From the NCBI RefSeq assembly GCF_018918075.1, contig NZ_JAHLPW010000016.1:25375-89374 (forward strand): 64,000 nt of DNA. The letters run 5' to 3'. The notes under the pieces are model-generated. The model was not told the origin of the DNA and ran no database searches. It saw nothing but the letters and a program-made list of their open reading frames with translations. This DNA comes from Virgibacillus sp. MSJ-26 (GTDB lineage: Bacteria; Bacillota; Bacilli; Bacillales; Amphibacillaceae). Of this stretch, positions 31,894 to 39,484 are shown piece after piece. Each line of letters starts with the position of its first letter. The first letter of the stretch is position 1. The position numbers and the translations under genes are program-made.

Positions 31894-32371
31894 ATGAGTC
31901 GTATGCTAAAACCAACCATTATTTCAATTGCAATGGCAACCGTGATGGCTGGAGCGGCAATTTCACCAGCACTTGGATTAATCGCAGCCCATTTTGATGA
32001 CGCTGCACCAGTTCTGATTAAATTAGTTTTAACTATACCGTCACTTCTGATTATTTATTTTAATAAGTGTATGCTTTATCGGGTTTGGTCAAGGAATTAT
32101 CTTTCCGTTGATAAACGATAAAGTATTGAATGACGTTGATCCGGCATTAAGTGATCGCGTTATATCTATTGTTTCTAGTATGATTTATGTAGGTCAATTT
32201 TTATCACCTGTCGTACTCGATTCGATTAGTAACCTGGTGGGCTTACCAGAAATTCGGTTTCAATACAGCTTTCTAGCAGTAGGACTCATCGTTTCGTTTA
32301 TTGTGATGATTGTTGTTAAATTAATAAGCAAAAAATCAACGATGAAAAAAGAAGTGGAAACAAGCACGTGA
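31894..32371 (+). pseudogene. MFS transporter gene with a large internal deletion
   Basis: The first frame starts at ATG 31894 after GAGGAG and encodes MSRMLKPTIISIAMATVMAG and the beginning of the transporter up to about 32050. The matching C-terminal part (GFGQGIIFPLINDKVLN..., then the last two helices and a lysine-rich tail) lies in the +1 frame from about 32073 to 32371. An MFS protein is about 400 residues, so roughly 250 residues from the middle are missing and the junction is out of frame. Two helices at each end cannot make a transporter. The neighbouring MarR regulator was probably its repressor. Confidence 0.8.
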
Positions 32372-32383
32372 ATAGATAATGAT

Positions 32384-32425
32384 AAAGGCAAGGCCACTTA
32401 GTAGATGGGCCTTGCCTTTATTTTA
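32384..32425 (+). terminator. Terminator after the MFS remnant
   Basis: AAAGGCAAGGCC (32384-32395) pairs perfectly with GGCCTTGCCTTT (32408-32419), followed by ATTTTA. It lies between convergent genes and may also serve floT on the other strand. Confidence 0.75.
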
Positions 32426-32452
32426 AAACTGTTATTTTAGTTGTCTTGATTA

Positions 32453-34024
32453 TCATTCATTTGATTCTTCATGGTTATTATCTTTGCTTGCGGCTAGTTC
32501 ATTTGTGCTTTGATTAGTGTTGTGTGATAAACGATTAAAACCTAGGTCATCATATCGATCATTCTTTTTCCCGGTCATATTTTCAAGCATTTCTTTAACA
32601 TCAATGCCAGATGAAGCTTTAAGGGACTCTTGAAGTGTTGACATTAGATCTGTCGCATAGCCTGAAACCTTATTGGCACCACCTTGGCTATCCTTACCCC
32701 CAGTGTCAACAACAGTAATTTTATCAATGTTGCTAAGTGGTCCGGCAACTTCCTTAGCATATTCAGGAAGCATTTTTGTAATCATATCGAGTATTGCCGC
32801 TTGGCCATACTGTTCAAAGGCTTCCGCAATCTTACGCTTAGCTTCAGCTTCCGCGAGACCTTTAAGGCGAATGACTTCTGCTTCAGATTCACCCTGTGCA
32901 CGCTGGGCATCAGCTTTAGCAAGACCATCAACGCGGACTTGTTCTGCTTCAGCTTTCGCTTGCGTTTCGATACGATACTTAGCAGCATCGGCGTTAGCGT
33001 TTTGTTTTGCAAGATCAGCAGCGGCTGATTGTTCAACAGAGTAGCGATCCGCATCGGCCTTTTTCTTAACTTCAGAATCATATTGTCTTTCACGACGAAG
33101 AATTTCTTTTTCTTCCAGTTCAATTTGTTTTTCTCTCTCAATAATTTGAACTTGCATTTTTTGTTCAGTTACTTCTTGTTCTGAACGGGCAGTTTCTAGA
33201 TCGTAGGACTGGTCAGCACGTGCTTTGGCAGCATCAGATTCTCGGCGATAGTCTGCTGTTTTAAGCTGATTTTCCTTTTCTGCCTCGGCAATTTCAGTGG
33301 CACGCTCAAGCTCTGATTTTTGTGCCTCTTTGTTTGCCAAAGCCTCTTTAATTCGTGTTTCTTTGACGGCTTCAGCTGTTGCAATGTCAGCGTCTCGCTT
33401 AACTTGTGCAATACGAGGACGTCCTAACGAATCTAAATAACCATTCTTATCTTTTACGTCTTTAATTGTAAAGGATACGATAAGTAATCCCATTTTAGCT
33501 AAATCCTGTGAAGCTACACGCTGTACTTCTTGTGAGAATTTATCACGGTTTTTATAAATTTCTTCAACTGTCATTGACCCAAGGATTGAGCGAAGATGTC
33601 CTTCCAATACTTCTTTGGCTTCATTCTCACGTTCTTCTTTCGTTTTGCCTAAGAACTGCTCAGCAGCGGTTGCAATTTCATTAATAGATCCACCTATTTT
33701 GATAATCGCGGTTCCGTCAGCCATGACAGGGACACCTTGTTCGGTGTATACTTCAGGTGTGGTGACTTCTAGTTTACTAGAGAGTAAACTTAGTGGCTCT
33801 GCCTGCTGAAATACAGGTAAAACGAACGCACCTCCACCACGAATAATTTTAATTTTATTACCCGATTCGTCAGTATGTACATTTTTCCCACCTAAATAGC
33901 TCCCTGTAATAATAAGAGCTTCATCAGGTCCCGCAGTGCGGTATTTTGATACAAATACGCCAATGAGTGCGATGATTAAAAACGCAACAATGGCAATAAC
34001 AATCCATATCCCATCTAACATCAT
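32453..34024 (-). CDS. floT: Flotillin FloT
   Basis: Flotillins organise functional membrane microdomains. 523 residues: an N-terminal membrane-inserting segment at about 4-27, a PHB/SPFH domain (EALIITGSYLGGKNVH, VPVMADGTAIIKIGGS) and a long Ala/Glu/Lys-rich coiled coil from about 200 to 400. The C-terminal region with GIDVKEMLENMTGKK resembles B. subtilis FloT (YuaG). ATG 34024 follows GGGGGAATA. It is downstream of an NfeD-like gene, the conserved yuaF-floT pair, which in B. subtilis belongs to the sigma-W envelope-stress regulon. No clear sigma-W promoter is visible here. Confidence 0.95.
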   Translation of the reverse strand: MMLDGIWIVIAIVAFLIIALIGVFVSKYRTAGPDEALIITGSYLGGKNVHTDESGNKIKIIRGGGAFVLPVFQQAEPLSLLSSKLEVTTPEVYTEQGVPVMADGTAIIKIGGSINEIATAAEQFLGKTKEERENEAKEVLEGHLRSILGSMTVEEIYKNRDKFSQEVQRVASQDLAKMGLLIVSFTIKDVKDKNGYLDSLGRPRIAQVKRDADIATAEAVKETRIKEALANKEAQKSELERATEIAEAEKENQLKTADYRRESDAAKARADQSYDLETARSEQEVTEQKMQVQIIEREKQIELEEKEILRRERQYDSEVKKKADADRYSVEQSAAADLAKQNANADAAKYRIETQAKAEAEQVRVDGLAKADAQRAQGESEAEVIRLKGLAEAEAKRKIAEAFEQYGQAAILDMITKMLPEYAKEVAGPLSNIDKITVVDTGGKDSQGGANKVSGYATDLMSTLQESLKASSGIDVKEMLENMTGKKNDRYDDLGFNRLSHNTNQSTNELAASKDNNHEESNE

Positions 34025-34090
34025 TCTTATTCCCCCTGTATTTTTTATTTATCTATATTCTGTGAAAAAGAAAATTCACAAAATAAGTGT

Positions 34091-34630
34091 TTAAGACATG
34101 GAATCTAGCTGATTATATTCATATGGTACAACATAAAGAACCCCATTCTTCACTTTCAAAACAAGAACTTTTACACCTTCTTCAATGGCGCCATTTTCCA
34201 TCTCACGAGCAGGTTTTGAAATGACTCCAAATTTACTTTCTATTACTAATTCACCAAATCCATTTTCAGGGATTGGAATAATCACTTTCCCTACCATTCC
34301 TTTTAAAGATTCTTCTGTGTAACTTAAGGATTCCTCTGCAGACGATAATGGTATAAGTACAAATACATTGAGTAAAGTGTCTAAAATAAATGCAAGTATG
34401 ATAGAAATCGCTATAATAAGTAAACTATGTAATGGTGTGATAAGTTCGAGTATATAGCCCGTAGCGGAAAAAAATGTAATAAAAGATAAGATTAGCACGG
34501 GACTTAAGAAAGTCGCTTCACCGACCGCTTCTAAAAAATCTCCGAATAATAAGTAAAGGACAGTCAAGCTTCCTGCGACAATCAATAAAGTTAAATAAAT
34601 AGAATTTATGTCCATACCAAATAAGGTCAA
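34091..34630 (-). CDS. NfeD-family membrane protein (YuaF-like)
   Basis: 179 residues: about three membrane helices in the first 100 residues and a soluble C-terminal OB-fold-like domain (GMVGKVIIPIPENGFGELVIESK). NfeD proteins pair with SPFH/flotillin proteins, and this gene is 66 bases upstream of floT on the same strand. I prefer TTG 34630, 8 bases after AAGGAAG; the GTG at 34639 overlaps that binding site and ATG 34615 has none. Function: partner of FloT, molecular role unsettled. Confidence 0.88.
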   Translation of the reverse strand: MTLFGMDINSIYLTLLIVAGSLTVLYLLFGDFLEAVGEATFLSPVLILSFITFFSATGYILELITPLHSLLIIAISIILAFILDTLLNVFVLIPLSSAEESLSYTEESLKGMVGKVIIPIPENGFGELVIESKFGVISKPAREMENGAIEEGVKVLVLKVKNGVLYVVPYEYNQLDSMS

Positions 34631-34761
34631 GTGTATCACTTCCTTACTCTTAAACTTTTCTAATTACTAATATACGCTAAAACGAATAAAATAGCATTAG
34701 TTTATTTAAAATATTTTAATTAACGGATATGAATTGTATATTTAAAATATTCAATTAAAAA

Positions 34762-34796
34762 CCATGCCTGGTGTCGTAACTGGAACCAGACATGGT
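34762..34796 (-). terminator. Terminator of the fetA-fetB pair
   Basis: On the minus strand CCATGTCTGGT pairs with ACCAGGCATGG (one mismatch), followed by TTTTTAATTG. It lies 12 bases after the end of the permease gene. Confidence 0.75.
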
Positions 34797-34807
34797 GGCC
34801 TATGTGG

Positions 34808-35641
34808 TTATTTATCATATAGCACAGGTAAGTCATCTTTACTTGCATCTCGTTTCCTCAAAATAAATTGCATTCGTTCATTAAAAAATACTTTATAAGC
34901 TAAATGAAGAAAAATAAGTACTGTGATTGACACTGTACCAGCGACACCAAGCATAACAGAGATCTGGTATTTAACAGCGGTGATTGGTTGTTGACCTGCG
35001 ATAATTTGCCCCGTCATCATTCCAGGAAGAAAAACAATCCCCATACCGACCATGGCATTAATAGTTGGAAGCATTGCTTCATCAAAAGCTTGATTGATAA
35101 TGGATTTTGACGCCACTTTTGGGGAAGCACCTAGCATAAGTGCTCCTTCGATTTTTTCTTGCTGATCCTTCATCCCAGTTAATAAATTATTAACACCCAA
35201 AGAGACACCCGTCATTGTTTTACCGATAATCATGCCTCCAATCGGAATGAAATATTGAGGTTCATACCAAGGGTCCAGTTGAAGAACAACAAACATAAAA
35301 TAAATAAGGTTAACACTTATACCGACAAACATAGCGAGAGCAATCATTTTTTTTAGTGATATTTTAATAATAGGTTTTGTTCGTTGATACACGTTGAATG
35401 TTGCAAAGCTCAGCATGATTAAGATAATTCCTACCGTGATAAAAGGATTTGGGTTATCTAAGACATAAATTAGAATAAACCCAACTAAAATTAATTGAAA
35501 GGTCATTCGAAGAGCTGATATTAAAATGAGTTTTTCTCTAGGAATTTTTTTAATTCGTACAATTAAATAAACAACTAATATAAATACATAGGCAAAGCCC
35601 ACTTGCCAAATGGTGAAATCCATCATTTGATCGTTATCCAT
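34808..35641 (-). CDS. FetB-type (UPF0014) ABC transporter permease
   Basis: 277 residues with about seven membrane helices. Family segments MTGVSLGVNNLLTGMKDQ and EGALMLGASPKVA, and the later GIVFLPGMMTGQIIAGQ, are clear. E. coli FetAB exports iron and protects against oxidative stress; B. subtilis has YbbM/YbbL-like homologues. The ATG overlaps the end of the ATPase gene by 8 bases, so the two are coupled. Substrate in this organism is inferred only from the family. Confidence 0.88.
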   Translation of the reverse strand: MDNDQMMDFTIWQVGFAYVFILVVYLIVRIKKIPREKLILISALRMTFQLILVGFILIYVLDNPNPFITVGIILIMLSFATFNVYQRTKPIIKISLKKMIALAMFVGISVNLIYFMFVVLQLDPWYEPQYFIPIGGMIIGKTMTGVSLGVNNLLTGMKDQQEKIEGALMLGASPKVASKSIINQAFDEAMLPTINAMVGMGIVFLPGMMTGQIIAGQQPITAVKYQISVMLGVAGTVSITVLIFLHLAYKVFFNERMQFILRKRDASKDDLPVLYDK

Positions 35642-36287
35642 CGTGAGTCACCTCGTGTTTTATATGAGTACTATACTCATCCATATTTATTTTTTGCTTG
35701 GTATACTTTTCAGCAACTCTTTTATCATGGGTGACCATAATAATTTGGTTCTTTTGTTCTTTTGCTTGGTGTATAAAAGCATCAAGAACATGGTCTGTCG
35801 TCTCATCGTCTAAACTTGATGAGGGTTCATCAAGTAAATAGACATCTGCTTCTTTCATTAATAAAACCCGTGCAAGTGCTAATCTTTGTTTTTCTCCACC
35901 AGATAGATCAGAAGCACTTGTATCAAGCTCTTTATCTTCTAACCAAAATGTTTTGAGTGTGTCTTCTAAAGACGTATCGCTTATTTCATCTTGTCCAGAA
36001 AGTTTTAAGCCAATCAGTAAATTATCACGTAAAGTTCCATCAAAAACAACCGGATCTTGAGGAACCATAACAATTTTTCTTCTAAGCTCCATTGGTTCAA
36101 TTTCAATTAATGACTTATCGTTATAATAAATGGTTCCCGATTTTGGGGTGTCTAAGTTATTAAGCAAACGTAAAAGGGTAGACTTCCCGCTGCCACTTTG
36201 TCCCTCGATACTAACAATAGATGCGTCAAGTTTGAGCTCATTGATTTTGAGCACATTTTCTACGACTAAATGCTCTATTTTAAACAC
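35634..36287 (-). CDS. FetA-type ABC transporter ATPase
   Basis: 217 residues. Walker A GQSGSGKST at residues 29-37, Q-loop MVPQDPVVFDG, signature LSGGEKQR and Walker B VYLLDEP, all intact. ATG 36287 follows a GGGGGAG site. It is the partner of the UPF0014 permease downstream and likely a metal or stress-related exporter. No regulator gene is adjacent. The 590-bp region upstream contains a tandem repeat array and no gene. Confidence 0.88.
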   Translation of the reverse strand: MFKIEHLVVENVLKINELKLDASIVSIEGQSGSGKSTLLRLLNNLDTPKSGTIYYNDKSLIEIEPMELRRKIVMVPQDPVVFDGTLRDNLLIGLKLSGQDEISDTSLEDTLKTFWLEDKELDTSASDLSGGEKQRLALARVLLMKEADVYLLDEPSSSLDDETTDHVLDAFIHQAKEQKNQIIMVTHDKRVAEKYTKQKINMDEYSTHIKHEVTHDG

Positions 36288-36556
36288 TTTAAAGATACTC
36301 CCCCTTTTTATATGCTATCTAATTATTGTATTCCCAATATCGAGGTATTTACTCATATAGACTGATTATCAAATCTGTTGATACGAAAAAATTTATAATC
36401 AAACCTATAAAAAGGAAGAAAAAAATTAGTCTATAAAAGCGAATGTGCATTAAACAACTTATATTCGTTCATCTTGAAAGTTTAAAACATGTTCGTTGAA
36501 TATATTTCTTTGATAGGTAGGTGTGAGAAGGGTGATAAGTAGAGTCAGTCTATCTG

Positions 36557-36787
36557 TGAAGGCATTAGAATAAATACGTGCTCATACTGTGAAAATGTCA
36601 GAAAAGAGAATTATACATCATTAGAAGTCCTGTTACGTTACGAAAATTCTCAAAGTACGAAATATACATCGATAGAGGACTTCTCACGATGTGAAAATGA
36701 TAGAAAAAAGGATTATCCATCGTTAGAACGTGTGTCACGATATGAAAGTGATAAAAAAGAGAATTATACATCGATAGACAACATATC
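36557..36787. repeat. Degenerate tandem array, about 51-bp period
   Basis: Units starting with GAATTATACATC-like sequence occur at 36608, 36659, 36711 and 36761 (spacing 51, 52, 50), preceded by a more divergent partial copy. Each unit also carries CACGATRTGAAARTGATA. Copies differ by substitutions, so this is an old array. It fills most of the 36288-36877 gap, which has no other feature. Confidence 0.8.
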
Positions 36788-36848
36788 TAACATCACAAAT
36801 TTTTTGGGAAACCATTCCCTGGATCACTAAGTTGAACTATTAATAAAA

Positions 36849-36876
36849 AAGGCCGCTCGAATGTGAGCGACCTGTT
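36849..36876 (-). terminator. Terminator of csaA
   Basis: On the minus strand GGTCGCTC pairs with GAGCGGCC around a 6-nt loop, followed by TTTTTTA. It starts 5 bases after the csaA stop. Confidence 0.8.
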
Positions 36877-36877
36877 A

Positions 36878-37207
36878 TTAGGAAATACGCGTGCCATTTT
36901 CAACTGGTTCATCAGTATTCAGTAAAACAACATCATCATCTTCTTGCATGCCACCTAGAACGAGCACTTCGGATTTGTATCCAGCTATACGCATTGGAGG
37001 AAAATTGACAACTGCTGCAATCTGTCGTCCGACTAAATCACGAGGTTCATACCGTTTAGTAATTTGTGCGGATGATTGCTTCACACCTAATTCGCCAAAA
37101 TCTATTCGAAGTTTGATGGCCGGTTTTCGAGCTTCTGGAAAAGGCTCAGCCTCAATAACAGTTCCAATTCGTAAATCCAACTTGGCAAAATCATCAAAAG
37201 TAGCCAT
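36878..37207 (-). CDS. csaA: CsaA, chaperone-like tRNA-binding-domain protein
   Basis: 109 residues, essentially one EMAP/tRNA-binding OB domain (DLRIGTVIEAEPFPEA, KQSSAQITKRY, NFPPMRIAGYKSEVLVLG). B. subtilis CsaA was described as a secretion-related chaperone with tRNA-binding capacity. ATG 37207 follows AAAGGAG and gives the family length; the longer in-frame opening would overlap the small gene upstream and lacks a binding site. Confidence 0.92.
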   Translation of the reverse strand: MATFDDFAKLDLRIGTVIEAEPFPEARKPAIKLRIDFGELGVKQSSAQITKRYEPRDLVGRQIAAVVNFPPMRIAGYKSEVLVLGGMQEDDDVVLLNTDEPVENGTRIS

Positions 37208-37256
37208 TACAACATTCTCCTTTGTCTTATTATTAATTGTTCTCATTTTGACAAAC

Positions 37257-37424
37257 TTACATCTTGCCACTATTTTGCTTTGTCTTAAGGATCTTTTTTA
37301 AAGTGAAATTGATGTTATTTAAACTAAGTAAGATAAACCCAAGCATTAAGAATGTAACAATTTCACCGGTGAAAATTGAAAGAGCTGCTAACAAAATTGC
37401 ATAAAACGTATAATACCACTTCAT
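37257..37424 (-). CDS. Small two-helix membrane protein, 55 residues
   Basis: A short frame begins MKWYYTFYAILLAALSIFTG and has a second hydrophobic segment (EIVTFLMLGFILLSL) followed by a lysine-rich tail. ATG 37424 is preceded by GAGGGGGCG, a good binding site. It lies 49 bases upstream of csaA on the same strand and probably shares its transcript. The two-helix plan resembles the small YdiK/DUF4305 proteins of Bacilli, but I cannot confirm this. Confidence 0.6.
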   Translation of the reverse strand: MKWYYTFYAILLAALSIFTGEIVTFLMLGFILLSLNNINFTLKKILKTKQNSGKM

Positions 37425-37584
37425 CAATAAACGCCCCCTCTAGAAAGGAATATGTATATGTATATTTTTATCAATATATCATAACGAGCATTCTAGATGA
37501 AGTATTTATCTGTCTGGTTGTAATTCCATAACCCTCTTTTATTGTTCTATGTCCCTTTAATTAATTCTATAGCCCTTTCAATGC

Positions 37585-37632
37585 AAAAAACACTTGTGAT
37601 TCCACTATTATTAAGGGAATTACAAGTGTTTA
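37585..37632 (-). terminator. Terminator of the MMPL/heptad-repeat operon
   Basis: AACACTTGT (37589-37597) pairs with ACAAGTGTT (37622-37630), with inner TTCC and GGAA; on the minus strand it is followed by TTTTTTGC. It lies 22 bases after the last gene of the operon. Confidence 0.8.
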
Positions 37633-37653
37633 AATCGAGATGAATTATTACCT

Positions 37654-39480
37654 TTACCTAAAAAGATCTAAAAAGCGATCCCACATGCTTTTATGCTCTT
37701 CTTCCTCTACATCCTCTGTTTCTGGTTCTTCAACTTCAATTTTTTCTGTTTGGAGGACGAATTGGACAACATCGACTTTTTTATTTTTATCAGAAACGAA
37801 AGATTGTGGCTCGAAGTCCGAGTTTTCATAGTCCTCCATGAGTTCATCAATTTTATCTTGCATTTCATCAGGTAAATCATTTGTTTCATTATGAAGTTCA
37901 TTTGTTCCTTCAGTTAACTCGGCCGCACCGCTATTAAGAGAAGATGTTCCTTCTGATAGTTCCTTAATGCCAGCGTCAATGTCCTGATAGTTGGTTGCCA
38001 AAGTACCAACGCCTTCTGTATAGTCGATAAGCCCATTATGAAACGTGTTGTATTCAGAAGCCATCGTGCTAATGCCATCTTGTAACTCAGTAAGGGCGTC
38101 AAAGTTTTCTAAGTCTTTCATCCCAGATTCCATACCATCTGCAATAGAGTCTATTTGATTAGCCATCTCTTGGAGTGGTTTGGTAGATTCATTTAATGCT
38201 CCTGAGACAACATTAAACCCGTCCTTAACAGCGTCATAAGTTTGTTTGACTTTCTGAGCAGCCTCGTAAGTCTTGACTAACTCATCAACAGTATTTTTAT
38301 CAGCGCCACTTCCATATAGTTTTTCGATATCTTTTTCACTAATATTGGAATTAGGAATACCATCAATTGCACCACTCAAGGCATCCCACGCTTCATCATA
38401 GTTCTCTTTCAATTCATCAAGTCCACCTGCTGCAGCTCTTAAGCCCTCGGCCATATCTCGAAAACCTGCAGGCAAGTCTTTCATCTCGCCCATCTCCGGC
38501 ATGTCCGGACTACTCTGTAGGGCACCACTCACTTCGTTTAATACATCGCGAATTTGTTTTGAACCTTCCACAAGTTCCCCGGAAGATTGATTGAGTTCGT
38601 CCATCCCGTTTCGATATTCGGTGGATCCGTTACTTAATTCTTCAGCACCGGAACTAAGCTCCGTAATGCCATTATTCAATTCTTCCATACCAGAATTAAC
38701 TTGGTGAATCGCATCTGACAAAGATTCCATATCACCAGTCATATTACCTATATCCGGATCCTCAATAGCGATATTCGCTGGGACAGCTGATATATCAATG
38801 GGGTCCATTTTAAAATCATTTACATGTGCTGTTAAAATTAATTCTTCTTCTTGGTCCGGTAATACCATGAATGATATTTGTTTATTTTTACCCTCATTTG
38901 CCTCGGTTCCCTCTGGTGCTTGAATGTCATTAAATACTAATGGATCAAGTGTTAGAGAGATCTGGAGCAAGTAATTTTCAAAAAAGGTAGAGTCAACATC
39001 CTTATTCTCAGATGTCTTCAGTTGTATTTCAAAATCGCCACTCTGACCAGCTAATTCATCAGGGGTTACTTCTTTACCATCTAATAGGTAGGTAATCGAA
39101 ATATCCCAAGGTAGCGGTTGGTTTTCAAGTTGTCCTTGAAAGTAAAATTCTTCTTCATCTGATTGAAATTGAATTTCGTTGTCCGTTGTCTGTTCTATAT
39201 CTGATAAATTGGTTAAATTACGAACATCAGAGTAGTTTCCGTAATCCACGATTTTCCCTGGCTTTGTAACATGAAATGTGTTTACGACGTACATATCTTT
39301 TGTTTTTCCATTAGCATCTAAGTTTCCGTAAATTACTTCGTCTTTAGTGGAATACTTTCCTGACTTGGCGCTTGTTTGGCTGTCGTCTTTATCGCTATTA
39401 TCCGCAGCCACGCTTATAGGAAGCGTAGAAAACACGAGTAGAGCACTCAATATAACGATCAACCAGTTTTTTATTCGCAT
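37654..39480 (-). CDS. Secreted X-X-X-Leu-X-X-Gly heptad-repeat protein, partner of an MMPL transporter
   Basis: 608 residues. A signal peptide (hydrophobic 7-25, cleavage near SVAADN) leads an extracellular beta-rich part, then from about residue 250 a run of heptads such as MEELNNGITELSSGAEELSNG, the xxxLxxG repeat seen in YhgE/Pip-type proteins. The C-terminus is charged (EEPETEDVEEEEHKSMWDRF), with no obvious membrane anchor. It starts 5 bases after the transporter gene, so the two form one transcription unit. It probably assists the transporter at the cell surface; the exact role is unknown. Confidence 0.8.
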   Translation of the reverse strand: MRIKNWLIVILSALLVFSTLPISVAADNSDKDDSQTSAKSGKYSTKDEVIYGNLDANGKTKDMYVVNTFHVTKPGKIVDYGNYSDVRNLTNLSDIEQTTDNEIQFQSDEEEFYFQGQLENQPLPWDISITYLLDGKEVTPDELAGQSGDFEIQLKTSENKDVDSTFFENYLLQISLTLDPLVFNDIQAPEGTEANEGKNKQISFMVLPDQEEELILTAHVNDFKMDPIDISAVPANIAIEDPDIGNMTGDMESLSDAIHQVNSGMEELNNGITELSSGAEELSNGSTEYRNGMDELNQSSGELVEGSKQIRDVLNEVSGALQSSPDMPEMGEMKDLPAGFRDMAEGLRAAAGGLDELKENYDEAWDALSGAIDGIPNSNISEKDIEKLYGSGADKNTVDELVKTYEAAQKVKQTYDAVKDGFNVVSGALNESTKPLQEMANQIDSIADGMESGMKDLENFDALTELQDGISTMASEYNTFHNGLIDYTEGVGTLATNYQDIDAGIKELSEGTSSLNSGAAELTEGTNELHNETNDLPDEMQDKIDELMEDYENSDFEPQSFVSDKNKKVDVVQFVLQTEKIEVEEPETEDVEEEEHKSMWDRFLDLFR

Positions 39481-39484
39481 TTTA

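Noticed and set aside
34640..34690. Sigma-W promoter for the NfeD-flotillin pair
   Set aside because: A CGTATA -10-like string exists on the minus strand but no TGAAAC lies at the required distance.
36557..36787. CRISPR-like repeat array
   Set aside because: Repeats are contiguous and degenerate with no unique spacers, and no cas genes are present. The same applies to the arrays at 42422, 52208 and 58176.
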